Assembly: GCA_018242665.1 (NCBI GenBank)
Contig: JAFEBL010000020.1
Span: 30,544-94,543 of the forward strand
Direction of reading: 5' to 3'
DNA length: 64,000 bases
Origin: Nitrospira sp.
Lineage (GTDB): Bacteria; Nitrospirota; Nitrospiria; Nitrospirales; Nitrospiraceae
In this document: one piece after another, positions 1-10,189 of the stretch
Layout of the letters: every line of letters begins with the position of its first letter
How positions within the stretch are numbered: position 1 is the first letter of the stretch
Position numbers and translations under genes: made by a program
The notes under the pieces: model-generated
What the model was told of the DNA's origin: nothing
Seen by the model: the letters and a program-made list of their open reading frames with translations, nothing else
Databases searched by the model: none

Positions 1-1467
1 AAGCTCATGATCGCCAAGCAGCTGGCACGCCTCGGCGTGGATATTATCGAGGCCGGGTTTGCCTATAGCTCGCCTGGAGATTTCGAGGCCGTGCGACGGA
101 TCGCCCTGGAAGTCGAAGGACCGGTCGTGTGCAGCCTTGCGCGGGCGAGGCCGGAAGACATTACACGAGCCTCGGAAGCCTTGAAGGGCGCGCCGCGAGT
201 GCGCATCCATACATTTCTCTCCACGTCGGATATCCATTTGAAGCATCAGTTCCGGATGACGCGCGAGGAAGCAAAGAAACGAGCCGTGGAAATGGTGCAA
301 CTGGCACGCACCTATGTCGATGACGTCGAGTTTTCTCCGATGGACGCCAGCCGGTCGGACCCCGCGTACCTCTGTGAAGTGATTGCGGCGGTGATTGCGG
401 CGGGTGCGGGAACGATCAATATTCCCGACACGGTGGGGTATGCCGTCCCGCAGGAGTTCGGCGGCTTGATCAAGCGAATTAAGGACACGGTGCCAAACAG
501 CGGCCAGGCGGTCATTTCCGTGCATTGTCACAACGATTTGGGAATGGCGGTGGCCAATAGTCTCGCGGCGGTCGTGGCGGGAGCCGGTCAGGTGGAATGC
601 ACCATCAACGGTATTGGCGAACGAGCCGGCAATACCTCGCTGGAAGAAATTGTGATGGGGCTCCGGACGCGCAGGGATTGGTACGGGGCCGACACGAAGG
701 TGGTGACGGAAGAGATCTCCAAAACCAGCCGCCTGGTCAGCAAGATCACCGGCATGGTCATTCAACCGAACAAGGCCATCGTGGGCGCGAATGCCTTCGC
801 CCATACGTCTGGCATTCATCAGGACGGTTTGCTCAAGGATAAAACCACCTATGAAATCATGCGGCCCGAATCGGTCGGCCTGGAGCAGGTCAAGCTGGTG
901 ATGGGCAAGTTGTCAGGACGCCATGCGTTCCGGCAACGGCTGGAAGATCTGGGTTACAAGCTGAGTGGGGAAGAGGTCAATCACGCCTTTGAACGGTTCA
1001 AGCGATTGGCGGATCAAAAGAAAGAAATTTACGAGGAAGACCTCGAAGTCATCATCTCCGAAGAAGTGGCCAAGATGTCCGAACGGGTGGTCCTGAAGTC
1101 GTTTCAGGTTGAAAGTGGAACGAATAAGACGCCAAAAGCCACGGTCGAACTGGAGATTGACGGGAACGTGGTATCGCACAGCGGCACGGGCGATGGACCG
1201 GTGGATGCCGTCTACCGAACGATTGCCGCCATGACCCAGACGAGGAGCAAGCTGCTGATGTTCGGGGTGAATGCCATTACCGGGGGGACAGACGCGCAAG
1301 GAGAAGTCTCAGTGCGGCTCGAAGAAGATGGCCGGACCGTCTCCGGTCATGGCGCAGATACGGACATCATCACCGCGGCCGCCAGGGCCTATCTGAACGC
1401 CCTCAACAAACTGGCCTATTTTGCGGCCAAGCAGGCGGAAGGGGTTCAGAAGGTCAGCTTGATTTGA
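1..1467 (+). CDS. leuA: 2-isopropylmalate synthase, 5' partial
   Basis: Condenses acetyl-CoA with 2-oxoisovalerate, the first committed step of leucine synthesis; cytoplasmic. The reading frame is open from base 1, so the true start and roughly 25-30 N-terminal residues (with the catalytic DTTLRDGEQ segment usual for the family) lie left of the window. Visible are the TIM-barrel HMGL domain, including the metal-binding HCHNDLGMA motif and NGIGERAGN, then the hinge with HTSGIHQDG and a C-terminal LeuA allosteric dimer domain (from about residue 360), which normally binds leucine for feedback inhibition. leuB follows two genes later, so this is a leucine biosynthesis block. Identification is secure; only the start is missing. 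Confidence 0.97.
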   Translation, partial: KLMIAKQLARLGVDIIEAGFAYSSPGDFEAVRRIALEVEGPVVCSLARARPEDITRASEALKGAPRVRIHTFLSTSDIHLKHQFRMTREEAKKRAVEMVQLARTYVDDVEFSPMDASRSDPAYLCEVIAAVIAAGAGTINIPDTVGYAVPQEFGGLIKRIKDTVPNSGQAVISVHCHNDLGMAVANSLAAVVAGAGQVECTINGIGERAGNTSLEEIVMGLRTRRDWYGADTKVVTEEISKTSRLVSKITGMVIQPNKAIVGANAFAHTSGIHQDGLLKDKTTYEIMRPESVGLEQVKLVMGKLSGRHAFRQRLEDLGYKLSGEEVNHAFERFKRLADQKKEIYEEDLEVIISEEVAKMSERVVLKSFQVESGTNKTPKATVELEIDGNVVSHSGTGDGPVDAVYRTIAAMTQTRSKLLMFGVNAITGGTDAQGEVSVRLEEDGRTVSGHGADTDIITAAARAYLNALNKLAYFAAKQAEGVQKVSLI

Positions 1468-1493
1468 TCCCAACCTGCACGGTAGATTCCTCC

Positions 1494-1523
1494 GTCCGGT
1501 CGGTACGGGTGTACCGACCGGAC
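1494..1523 (+). terminator. Perfect 13-bp hairpin after leuA
   Basis: Bases 1494-1506 (GTCCGGTCGGTAC) are exactly complementary to 1511-1523 around a GGGT loop, 27 bases after the leuA stop. There is no T-run after it, so it is not a classical intrinsic terminator; it may be a Rho-assisted end, an mRNA-stabilising structure or a regulatory hairpin between leuA and the cupin gene. Confidence 0.5.
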
Positions 1524-1570
1524 GCCGCGTCGTCTACTCATACACCCATCATGATTGATCAAGGTATCGT

Positions 1571-1933
1571 ATGTTCGGCACGCATCGTGACCGATGCCCT
1601 GAATTTCTAGCCGGAGATCATACCCGGTTGCGGGAACTCCTGCATCCGGCCAAGGCCGACCTGAAGTTAGGCTATAGCCTGGCTCACGGATTCCTCGACC
1701 CCGGCGAGCAGTCGCTGTGGCACCGTCTGAAATCGTCCGAGGTGTACTACTTCATCGCTGGACGTGGCGTGATGAAAGTGGAAGAAACAGCAACGGCAGT
1801 TCAGGCTGGCTCCGTCATGTATGTGCCGCCGGGCGCCAAGCAGTCGTTGATCAATACGGGAACGGAATCGATAGAGTTTCTCTGCCTGGTCGATCCCGCC
1901 TGGAAGGCGGAAGATGAGGTGGTCGTTGAATAG
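1571..1933 (+). CDS. Small cupin-domain protein
   Basis: A 120-residue single-domain cupin. The conserved beta-barrel pattern is visible: a first motif around residues 47-65 (GEQSLWHRLKSSEVYYFIAGRG) and a second around 80-100 (GSVMYVPPGAKQSLINTG), with His and Glu in the first motif as likely metal ligands. No signal peptide, so cytoplasmic. The substrate cannot be told from sequence; cupin_2 proteins include sugar isomerases, dioxygenases and small-molecule sensors. It lies between leuA and leuB in the same direction, 18 bases before leuB, so it is probably co-transcribed with leucine genes, but a role in that pathway is not established. Confidence 0.8.
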   Translation: MFGTHRDRCPEFLAGDHTRLRELLHPAKADLKLGYSLAHGFLDPGEQSLWHRLKSSEVYYFIAGRGVMKVEETATAVQAGSVMYVPPGAKQSLINTGTESIEFLCLVDPAWKAEDEVVVE

Positions 1934-1951
1934 CCGAGAGGAGAGCGCGAC

Positions 1952-3028
1952 GTGAAAGCAAAAATCGCAGTCCTGGCCGGAGATGGAGTCGGCCGTGAAA
2001 TTGTCCCCGAAGCGGTCAAGGTCTTAAAGACGGTAGCGGAGCGGTTCGGGCACACCTTTGAATTTCACGCGGCGGATGTGGGTGGCCATGCCATCGATAA
2101 GGTCGGAGTTCCCCTTCCGGTGGAGACGCTCACCCTCGCAAAACACAGCGATGCCGTCTTGCTCGGCGCCGTCGGCGGACCAAAATGGGAAGGCCTGGAT
2201 TACAGTATCCGTCCCGAGCGGGCCTTGCTTGGCCTTCGCGAGCAGTTGGGGCTCTATGCGAATTTGCGCCCGGCGAAACTCTATCCCATGCTCGCCGATG
2301 CTTCCACGTTGCGGCGTGAGGTCATCGAGGGGATCGATATGCTCGTCATCCGCGAGCTGACCGGCGGCATCTATTTCGGCAAACCGAAGGGCGTGGAAAA
2401 ACTGCCTGGCGGTGGAGAGCGCGGGTTTAATACGGAGGTCTATACGACCGAAGAAATTCGCCGCATTGCGGTGGTGGCGTTCGAAGCGGCCCGCAAGCGC
2501 CGCAAGAAGGTGATGTCGGTCGATAAGGCCAATGTGCTGGAGTCCTCCGAATTATGGCGGCGGGTGGTGACCGAGGTGCATAAGAACTATGCCGACGTGA
2601 CGTTGAGCCATATCTATGTCGACAATTGCGCCATGCAGTTGGTGCGCAATCCGCGTCAATTCGATGTGCTGCTCTGCAACAATATCTTCGGCGATATTTT
2701 GAGTGACGAGGCCGCCATGCTCACGGGATCGATCGGCATGCTGCCCTCCGCCAGTGTCGGCGCCAAGGTTGGCCTCTTTGAACCGATTCATGGGAGCGCT
2801 CCGGATATTGCGGGGAAGAACATTGCCAATCCCATTGCCACCATCGCCTCCGGCGCCATGATGTTGTCCTATGCTTTTCAATTGGACAAGGAAGCGGCCG
2901 CCATTGAGCAGGCGATTGTGAAGACCCTTGATCTGGGATTCCGCACCAAAGACATTCATGCCGAAGGAATGCGGTTGGTCGGGACCACTGAGATGGGTGA
3001 TGCGATTGTGAAGAATCTTCCCGCGTAG
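1952..3028 (+). CDS. leuB: 3-isopropylmalate dehydrogenase
   Basis: Oxidatively decarboxylates 3-isopropylmalate with NAD+ in leucine synthesis; homodimeric, cytoplasmic. 358 residues, the normal length. Motifs: N-terminal [12 protein letters not shown], the substrate arginines around [23 protein letters not shown], the Mg-binding signature [20 protein letters not shown], and the NAD-binding [18 protein letters not shown]. The start is a GTG at 1952 preceded by GAGAGGAGAG about 8-15 bases upstream. The next gene starts 4 bases after the stop, indicating coupling. Confidence 0.97.
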   Translation: MKAKIAVLAGDGVGREIVPEAVKVLKTVAERFGHTFEFHAADVGGHAIDKVGVPLPVETLTLAKHSDAVLLGAVGGPKWEGLDYSIRPERALLGLREQLGLYANLRPAKLYPMLADASTLRREVIEGIDMLVIRELTGGIYFGKPKGVEKLPGGGERGFNTEVYTTEEIRRIAVVAFEAARKRRKKVMSVDKANVLESSELWRRVVTEVHKNYADVTLSHIYVDNCAMQLVRNPRQFDVLLCNNIFGDILSDEAAMLTGSIGMLPSASVGAKVGLFEPIHGSAPDIAGKNIANPIATIASGAMMLSYAFQLDKEAAAIEQAIVKTLDLGFRTKDIHAEGMRLVGTTEMGDAIVKNLPA

Positions 3029-3031
3029 GCC

Positions 3032-4246
3032 ATGACGATCAGCACCACACCATCCGCGATCATTGCGACGTTGGCAGGAAACGGCGAACCCGGATATGCC
3101 GGTGACGGGGGAACTGCCGGAGCCGCCTCGTTGAACGAGCCGAAAGGACTCTGTATCGACCGCGAAGGCCATGTGTATATTGCAGACTCTGAGAATCACG
3201 TCGTGCGCCGGGTCGATCGGAACACGGGCATAATTACGACGGTCGCCGGCGTGGGGCCTGGCGGAACGACGGGAGCCATGATGGCGCCGGAGCCTGTCGC
3301 GATGCCACCCCAAGAAGAAGAGGATCCTTTTAGCGACACCTCGGCAGACAGCACAAAGGCGTATATGCAGGTCACGGATCTGAGCGGCACTGTCCGGTAT
3401 GTCACCGGGGGACGTCTGACGATTGAACTGGAATCTGGTGACGGCGGACCGGCTCGCCGCGCGCGGCTGAACTTTCCGAGTGCCGTGGCCGTGGATCGTG
3501 TGGGAAATCTCTACATTGCCGATACGATGAATCATCGGGTCAGGAAAGTCGATTTGCATTCGGGAATCATCACGCACATCGCCGGCACAGGTCAGGCGCG
3601 GTATTCCGGCGACGGCGGACCGGCGGCTCAAGCGGCGATCAATGAACCGACCGGGTTGGCCGTGACCGAGGACGCCCTGTACATCGCCGACCAAAGTAAC
3701 AATCGTGTTCGCCGGGTAGACCTCGCGACCGGCATCATCACCACGGTGGCAGGAGATGGATCGGCGGCGTACAGCGGTGATCAGGTGCCGGCTGTGCAGG
3801 CCAGTTTGGCAGGGCCGAGCGGCGTGGCGGTGGGCGTTGATGGTCTGTTGTATGTGGCGGATACCTTCAATAGCCGGATACGGTCGGTCGATCCAGCGAC
3901 GGGCCAGATTGCCACGGTGGCAGGAGATGGCGGCACGTACCGCTATCAGGGCCCTGAGGAGCCTGCATCACCAAGTCTCTCACGCCCGGCCGGCCTAACC
4001 GTTGATCACGACGGCAACGTGTATATCACGGATTCAGACAGTCATTTGATTCGAGTATGGAATGGGCGCACGAACGCCATCACGCGTCTGTCAGGAACTG
4101 GTGTCGCGCAATTCGGGGGCGACGGCGGCGACGCATTGGCAGGCAGTCTCAGTTATCCATTCGGTGTGGCGGTCGATGCGGCGGGAACCGTGTATGTGGC
4201 GGATACGTTCAATCACCGCATCAGGGTTCTCACGGTGACTGCGTAA
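3032..4246 (+). CDS. NHL-repeat beta-propeller protein
   Basis: 404 residues built from about five to six NHL repeats with the recurring pattern AVDxxGNLYIADTxNHRVRKVD followed by GIITTVAGxGxxxYSGDGG; this predicts a closed beta-propeller. Residues about 80-130 hold an acidic, proline-rich insertion (around PQEEEDPFSDTSADS) that breaks the repeat. No signal peptide or membrane segment is visible at the N-terminus, unlike many NHL proteins that are exported. It starts 4 bases after leuB and ends 10 bases before asd, so it sits inside an amino-acid biosynthesis operon. The function is unknown; propellers of this family bind proteins, RNA or small molecules or act as lyases. Confidence 0.85.
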   Translation: MTISTTPSAIIATLAGNGEPGYAGDGGTAGAASLNEPKGLCIDREGHVYIADSENHVVRRVDRNTGIITTVAGVGPGGTTGAMMAPEPVAMPPQEEEDPFSDTSADSTKAYMQVTDLSGTVRYVTGGRLTIELESGDGGPARRARLNFPSAVAVDRVGNLYIADTMNHRVRKVDLHSGIITHIAGTGQARYSGDGGPAAQAAINEPTGLAVTEDALYIADQSNNRVRRVDLATGIITTVAGDGSAAYSGDQVPAVQASLAGPSGVAVGVDGLLYVADTFNSRIRSVDPATGQIATVAGDGGTYRYQGPEEPASPSLSRPAGLTVDHDGNVYITDSDSHLIRVWNGRTNAITRLSGTGVAQFGGDGGDALAGSLSYPFGVAVDAAGTVYVADTFNHRIRVLTVTA

Positions 4247-4256
4247 GGACAGGATT

Positions 4257-5276
4257 ATGTTGAAGAAGAAACAAGCCTATACGGTGGCGGTGCTTGGGGC
4301 GACCGGAGCGGTCGGGAAAGAAAGTCTCGAGATTCTGGAAGAACGCAATTTCCCGATCGAGACGCTGCGACTCTTTTCGTCGAAACGTTCGGCCGGTGAG
4401 GTGCTCACGTGCCAGGGTAAGGAGTACAAAGTCGAGGAGCTCACAGAGGCGTCGTCCTTTGCGGGTGTCGACATTGCGTTTATCTCCGCGACCGATGCGA
4501 TCAGCCGGGACTATGGTGCGCGGTTGGGCGCGGCAGGCATCGTGGTCATCGATGACAGTGCCGTGTTCCGGATGGATCCGAACGTTCCGCTCGTGGTGCC
4601 GGAGGTGAATGCTGCGGCGCTGCAGTCGATGAAGCGCGGCATCGTGGCCATTCCTAATTGCACCACGACTCCGTTAGTGATGGCGCTGAAGCCATTGCGC
4701 GATGTGGCGGGGATCAAACGCGTCGTCGTGACCACCTTTCAATCGGTGTCCGGCACTGGGGCGGCCGCGATGGATGAATTGATGGACCAGACGAAGGCGC
4801 TCATCTCGTTTCAGGATGTGAAGGTCCAGGTCTATCCCTATCAAATCGCGTTCAACCTGCTTCCTCAGGTGGGATCGTTCGGAGATGGTGGGGATTGTTC
4901 GGAAGAGGTCAAGATCGTGCAGGAGACGCGCAAGATTCTGGATATGCCCGCGCTCCGGGTCACGGCAACGACGGTGCGCGTGCCGGTCTTACGCTGTCAC
5001 TCGGAAGCGATCAATGTCGAACTCGAACGTCCCTTGAAGGCCAACGACGCGCGGGCCGCCATTGCTGACATGCCAGGCGTGATTGTCTATGACGATCCGG
5101 TGAAGAAACTCTATCCCATGCCGTTCGATGTCTCCGGCAAAGACGAGGTGTATGTCGGACGGGTGCGCGTGGACGAATCAATCAACAACGGCTTGAATCT
5201 CTGGGTCGTCAGCGACAACCTCCGCAAGGGTGCCGCTCTCAACGCCGTTCAAATCGCCGAATGTTTGATACAATGA
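4257..5276 (+). CDS. asd: Aspartate-semialdehyde dehydrogenase
   Basis: Reduces aspartyl phosphate to aspartate semialdehyde with NADPH, the branch point to lysine/diaminopimelate, threonine and methionine. 339 residues, normal for the family. The Rossmann GATGAVGKESLEILEERNFP motif starts at residue 14, the nucleophilic Cys is C135 in IPNCTTTP, and the acid/base His lies in VPVLRCHSEAINVE. The start has AAGGAC upstream. The stop codon is immediately followed by the next start, so translation of the two is likely coupled. Diaminopimelate supply links it to the cell-wall genes further right. Confidence 0.97.
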   Translation: MLKKKQAYTVAVLGATGAVGKESLEILEERNFPIETLRLFSSKRSAGEVLTCQGKEYKVEELTEASSFAGVDIAFISATDAISRDYGARLGAAGIVVIDDSAVFRMDPNVPLVVPEVNAAALQSMKRGIVAIPNCTTTPLVMALKPLRDVAGIKRVVVTTFQSVSGTGAAAMDELMDQTKALISFQDVKVQVYPYQIAFNLLPQVGSFGDGGDCSEEVKIVQETRKILDMPALRVTATTVRVPVLRCHSEAINVELERPLKANDARAAIADMPGVIVYDDPVKKLYPMPFDVSGKDEVYVGRVRVDESINNGLNLWVVSDNLRKGAALNAVQIAECLIQ

Positions 5277-5534
5277 ATGATGGATGCCTGGAACGGGATC
5301 GGCCGGCTCCTGATCGTCGCAGGGTTGGTCCTAGCAGTCGTCGGACTAGTCCTCACGCTGGCGGAGAGATGGTTTGGTGTCGGTGCACTGTTCAGTTGGA
5401 TCGGCAGATTACCCGGTGATGTCTCGATTACGCGAGAGCGATTCAGTCTGTATGTTCCGATCGCGACCAGTCTTGTGCTCAGCATTCTGCTGAGCCTGCT
5501 TGTGTACATCCTTTCATGGCTCTTTCGCCGCTGA
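5277..5534 (+). CDS. DUF2905-type small membrane protein
   Basis: 85 residues with two hydrophobic helices (about 8-30 and 56-80) separated by a conserved amphipathic loop FSWIGRLPGDVSITRERFSLYVPIATS, which is the hallmark of the DUF2905 family. Predicted inner-membrane protein, function unknown. The start follows asd with no gap (two consecutive ATG codons at 5277 and 5280), and the 3' end overlaps the next gene by 19 bases, so the three genes look translationally linked. Confidence 0.85.
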   Translation: MMDAWNGIGRLLIVAGLVLAVVGLVLTLAERWFGVGALFSWIGRLPGDVSITRERFSLYVPIATSLVLSILLSLLVYILSWLFRR

Positions 5535-6727
5535 TTCGACACCGTTTTCTGAGTCTGGCCGCAGCGGGAAGCGTGGTGTGGCTCGTTCTCGTCTTGGCCC
5601 AGCCGTCCTGTGCCGAGTCCATTCGGGTGTTGTTGGCGCAGGAGGCGCCGTTCCTCGATGTGCGCTCAGAGGGCGCCTTTGCACTCGTCAGTGAAAGCGG
5701 CGAGATGAAGACGTTGCATGGGCCCATTCATCTCACCGCTCGGGCGGACGGCTTCCATCTCGACGGCCGACGGCTCGCAGGTGGGCAGGTGCAGCTTCGT
5801 CCGCTCCGGCAGCATTTGACCTTGGTCATCGGGAAGGATGGGGGCACGGGCACGGCGACCCCGTTGCCGGTCAGTGGGGCCGTGCGGGTGTCGCGGAAAG
5901 GCCATGCGCTCTCCATCGTCAACCAGGTTGATCTGGAAGAGTACGTTAAAGGTGTGGTGCCGTCGGAGGTCAGTGCGGCCTGGCATCCGGAAATGCTCAA
6001 GGTCCAGGCTGTGGCCGCACGGACGTATGCCCTATACAACAAAATGCTGAGCGCGGCGCGGGACTATGATGTCGTCTCGACCATTCAAGATCAGGTCTAT
6101 CGGGGACGCACTGGTGTCGATCACCGGGTGGAAGATGCAGTTGAATCCACGCGGGGAATTGTGGTGACGCATCAGCAGGCGCCGATCTATGCCGCCTTCT
6201 CCTCGACGGCGGCCGGCCCGACCGAAGATGCGGTGAATGTGTGGGCCAATAAAGACTTGCCGTACTTGAAAGGCGTTGAGTGTCCGTTCGATCTGGAATC
6301 CCCCTACTACCAATGGAAAGCCAGCGTGAAAATCGAGCAGCTGGAGCATAATCTGCGCCACCAGGGGTTTGCTGTGGGCACGATTGCCACGATCACCCCG
6401 ATTGCCTATAGTCGTGCCGGACGAGTGGCCCGCTTGCGGATTCTGCATTCCGGCGGCGAGACGATCTTGCGCGGGGAGGATCTTCGGAAGGCGGCGGGAT
6501 ACACAGTCATCCCGAGCACCCAATTTGAAGTCGAGTCGATCGGCGCCGAGGTGGTCTTTGCCGGTTACGGGGCAGGCCACGCTGTGGGGCTCTGCCAGTG
6601 GGGCGCGAAAGAGCTGGCGGAACTCGGCTATTCCTACAACAGTATTCTGCAGTACTACTATCCGGGCACAGAGTTGCACAATGCCGCCCGGTCGCAACTG
6701 CTGATGCCGGTCATTCCAACCCCCTGA
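5516..6727 (+). CDS. SpoIID/LytB domain protein, exported
   Basis: 403 residues with a signal peptide (hydrophobic segment about 12-30, likely cleavage after PSCA near residue 34), an N-terminal beta-rich region, and a SpoIID/LytB domain from about residue 115 (NQVDLEEYVKGVVPSEVSAAWHPEMLKVQAVAARTYALY) to the end with GYGAGHAVGLCQWGAKELAELG. In sporulators SpoIID is a lytic transglycosylase acting on denuded glycan; Gram-negative non-sporulating relatives probably act on peptidoglycan in the periplasm. The exact enzyme activity here is inferred. The gene overlaps its upstream neighbour, and its TGA overlaps the ATG of queA by one base. Confidence 0.88.
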   Translation: MALSPLIRHRFLSLAAAGSVVWLVLVLAQPSCAESIRVLLAQEAPFLDVRSEGAFALVSESGEMKTLHGPIHLTARADGFHLDGRRLAGGQVQLRPLRQHLTLVIGKDGGTGTATPLPVSGAVRVSRKGHALSIVNQVDLEEYVKGVVPSEVSAAWHPEMLKVQAVAARTYALYNKMLSAARDYDVVSTIQDQVYRGRTGVDHRVEDAVESTRGIVVTHQQAPIYAAFSSTAAGPTEDAVNVWANKDLPYLKGVECPFDLESPYYQWKASVKIEQLEHNLRHQGFAVGTIATITPIAYSRAGRVARLRILHSGGETILRGEDLRKAAGYTVIPSTQFEVESIGAEVVFAGYGAGHAVGLCQWGAKELAELGYSYNSILQYYYPGTELHNAARSQLLMPVIPTP

Positions 6728-7767
6728 TGCTGCTCAGCGAATTTGATTTCCCATTTGATCCGGCGCTTGTCGCCGACCACCCGGTGCTCCCGCGCGATCA
6801 GGCGCGGTTGTTGGTTATGGAGCGGGCGAGCGGTACGAGGGCGCATCGCCGCGTAGCGGATCTTCCGTCATTGTTGAGCCCTGGCGATCTGGTGGTGGTG
6901 AATAACACGAAGGTGATGCCGGCGCGCATGCCAGCTCAGGTGCGGGCGACGGGAAAACAGCTGGATCTGCTGTTTGTGCAGGATCTCGGAGCGAATCTGT
7001 GGGAGGTGCTGATCAAGGGACGTTTTCGACCAGGGGCCAAGATCGATTTCCCAGGTGACGCCAGCGGCGAGATCGTGGAGCGAAGCCAGGCCCGTACGAC
7101 CCTCATGGTCAAAGGCGTGACCAATGTGTATGACCTCATGCATGAGGCCGGCACCATGCCACTCCCTCCATATATTAAGCGTGAGCCGTCAACGGAGGAT
7201 CAAGGCTGGTACCAGACGGTCTTTGCGCAACACGAGGGGGCTATTGCGGCGCCGACGGCGGGACTGCATTTCACGAGAGAATTGCTGGAGTCGATGCGGG
7301 CCAAGGGCATCGGGGTCGCGCAGGTGACCTTGCATGTCGGTCCCGGCACATTTCGCAGCGTGAAGAGTGAACGGATCGAGGATCATCAGATGCTGGCGGA
7401 GCAGGTGGCGGTGTCGGATGCCACGGTTGGGCAGATTCGCCGTGCCCAACAGGATGGCCACCGGGTGATCGCGGTCGGGACCACGGTCGTACGGGCGCTG
7501 GAGACGGCGGCTCGTGGCGGGCGCGGCATCGAGCCCTATCAGGGGCCGGCCGATCTGTTCATCACGCCGGGGTTTCGGTTTCAGGTGATCGACGCGCTGA
7601 TGACGAACTTCCATCTGCCGCGAACGACGCTGCTGATGCTGGTGTCCGCGTTTGTGGGCGTGGAACCGCTCCGGGACGCCTATCAGGAAGCGGTGGTGCA
7701 ACGGTACCGGTTTTACAGTTATGGGGATGCGATGCTGCTAGGAACGGGATGGCCGCTCGTTACATGA
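6727..7767 (+). CDS. queA: S-adenosylmethionine:tRNA ribosyltransferase-isomerase
   Basis: Transfers and isomerises the ribosyl part of S-adenosylmethionine onto preQ1 in tRNA to give epoxyqueuosine. 346 residues from the ATG at 6727, which overlaps the preceding stop as TGATG; an upstream in-frame ATG at 6598 lies deep inside the previous gene and is unlikely. Family motifs present: FDFPFDPALVADHP at the N-terminus, VVNNTKVMPARM, GAIAAPTAGLHFT, LHVGPGTFRSVKSE, and FITPGFRFQVIDALMTNFHLPRTTLLMLVSAF. Its 3' end overlaps the convergent next gene by 8 bases. Confidence 0.96.
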   Translation: MLLSEFDFPFDPALVADHPVLPRDQARLLVMERASGTRAHRRVADLPSLLSPGDLVVVNNTKVMPARMPAQVRATGKQLDLLFVQDLGANLWEVLIKGRFRPGAKIDFPGDASGEIVERSQARTTLMVKGVTNVYDLMHEAGTMPLPPYIKREPSTEDQGWYQTVFAQHEGAIAAPTAGLHFTRELLESMRAKGIGVAQVTLHVGPGTFRSVKSERIEDHQMLAEQVAVSDATVGQIRRAQQDGHRVIAVGTTVVRALETAARGGRGIEPYQGPADLFITPGFRFQVIDALMTNFHLPRTTLLMLVSAFVGVEPLRDAYQEAVVQRYRFYSYGDAMLLGTGWPLVT

Positions 7768-8458
7768 GCTCTTTGTGGATCTTAACGGGGACCTTGCTCT
7801 TCATCGATTCGGAATAGGCCATCAAGGCCCGCTGTTGTTTCTGGAACAGCAGGTTCTGATGCACGCGCTCTTTGATGATGGCGGCTTTGGCTGGATCGGA
7901 TTCGCCTTCGCGTGAGGCCAGGGTCTGAGCTTCGGCATATTCGGACGGCGTCAGGGCCACTGCATCCATGATCACCAATCGTGCTTTATTGGTGAGGATA
8001 TCCTTGGCTTCCATCGCCTCGAAGGAGGCCGGTGTCAGTCGGTTGGCCGACAGCAGTCGACGATACGAATCGGGATCGAACGCCCCGTTCTTCTGAAACT
8101 CCGCCCGCTGCGTGATCGCCTTGCGCAAATCCTCATCCGACACCGTGAGTCCCATCTCTTTCGCGACATGTAGCCACATGCGATTGTCGATGAGCTGGTC
8201 GAGCACGAATTGCTTGAGTAACTCGTCCTTGATCTCGTTCTGTCCCTTGTCTTTGTAGAATCGATACGTATTTTCATAGGCGCGGCGATATTCATCGAGC
8301 GGGACAGTTTGGTCCCCGACAGACGCGACGACGTTGCCGCCTTGCTGGCCGAATCCCCACCAACCCATGGTGATGACGAACGCCAGGGCAAGAATGCCCA
8401 TGATGGATTTCAGGAACCAGGGATAATCGTGAGCGGCTTCGCGTAGCAGTTTGATCAT
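7760..8458 (-). CDS. SurA-N/PpiD-like membrane-anchored protein without PPIase domain
   Basis: 232 residues. One transmembrane anchor near the N-terminus (about residues 15-35, ILALAFVITMGWWGFG) precedes a SurA-N/PpiD-type helical chaperone region (VASVGDQTVPLDEYRRAYENTYRFYKDKG onward, with LLKQFVLDQLIDNRMWLHVAKEMGL). No parvulin peptidyl-prolyl isomerase domain follows, so it is shorter than PpiD and would be a periplasm-facing chaperone rather than an isomerase. Transcribed alone on the minus strand, convergent with queA and divergent from the RDD gene. Confidence 0.75.
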   Translation of the reverse strand: MIKLLREAAHDYPWFLKSIMGILALAFVITMGWWGFGQQGGNVVASVGDQTVPLDEYRRAYENTYRFYKDKGQNEIKDELLKQFVLDQLIDNRMWLHVAKEMGLTVSDEDLRKAITQRAEFQKNGAFDPDSYRRLLSANRLTPASFEAMEAKDILTNKARLVIMDAVALTPSEYAEAQTLASREGESDPAKAAIIKERVHQNLLFQKQQRALMAYSESMKSKVPVKIHKELM

Positions 8459-8567
8459 CGAGAGTGCCTCTTGTCGCCAACGTTTCGCGGATTCTACTCA
8501 GGGGGCGACAGCAAAGGCAAGTGCCAGAATCGCATGGACAGCGGGTGTGAGAAGATTGCGACTTTGT

Positions 8568-8596
8568 TTGTGCAGGTTGAACAGATTTGTTATAGT
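8568..8596 (+). promoter_or_regulatory. Sigma-70-type promoter of the RDD gene
   Basis: TTGTGC at 8568-8573 and TATAGT at 8591-8596 are separated by 17 bases. A GGGGAG ribosome-binding site at 8608-8613 and a GTG at 8621 follow, which supports the short form of the downstream protein. Confidence 0.6.
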
Positions 8597-8620
8597 GACG
8601 ACGAATTGGGGAGATTTCCG

Positions 8621-9079
8621 GTGGCGGAGGAGGCAATCGGGCACGGCCCGGTGGAACTGGGCGTCTATCCCAAAGCCCAGGTGCTGAATCGCTTCATCGC
8701 CAAAACGATCGATCTCCTGATCGTCGCGGCGGCGGGTAAGCTGGTCCCGCCGATCGGTGTTCTTGCCGGGCTTGCCTACATTCTGCTGGCCGACGGGTTT
8801 GGTGGTGGTCGCAGTGTCGGGAAGCGGCTGATCGGACTTCAAACCATCGTCCCACGTACCAGGGATCCGGCGGGTTTCCGGGAGTCGATCATCCGCAATC
8901 TGCCCTGTGGCCTTGCCCAGTTGGCGTTTGAAATCCCGTATGTGGGATGGATTGGCTGGGGCGCGGTGCTCTCGCTGGAAGGACTGCTGGTCATCGGGAA
9001 TGAACAGGGGCGCCGGTTGGGCGATGACATCGCCAAGACGCAGGTGCTGGAGAGCGGACAGCTGGATGTGTCGGATTGA
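8621..9079 (+). CDS. RDD-family membrane protein
   Basis: 152 residues from the GTG at 8621, chosen because a GGGGAG ribosome-binding site lies 8 bases upstream and a TATAGT -10 element lies just before that; the frame is open back to 8471 but that region holds the promoter. The RDD signature is present: R and D in NRFIAKTIDLLIVAA, then GRSVGKRLIGLQ and the C-terminal GRRLGDDIAKTQV. Two to three hydrophobic segments predict an inner-membrane protein. Function of most RDD proteins is unknown; some are ion antiporters. mreB follows 48 bases downstream. Confidence 0.82.
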   Translation: MAEEAIGHGPVELGVYPKAQVLNRFIAKTIDLLIVAAAGKLVPPIGVLAGLAYILLADGFGGGRSVGKRLIGLQTIVPRTRDPAGFRESIIRNLPCGLAQLAFEIPYVGWIGWGAVLSLEGLLVIGNEQGRRLGDDIAKTQVLESGQLDVSD

Positions 9080-9097
9080 ACGCCTCGGCGCGGCTGA

Positions 9098-10177
<1,080 letters not shown>

Positions 10178-10189
10178 CCTCCATCCCGA

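Noticed and set aside
2552..3694. Long minus-strand open frame (380 codons) opposite leuB and the NHL gene
   Set aside because: It lies antisense to two well-supported genes and its translation is rich in Arg, Gly and His with no domain; GC-rich codon use opens such shadow frames.
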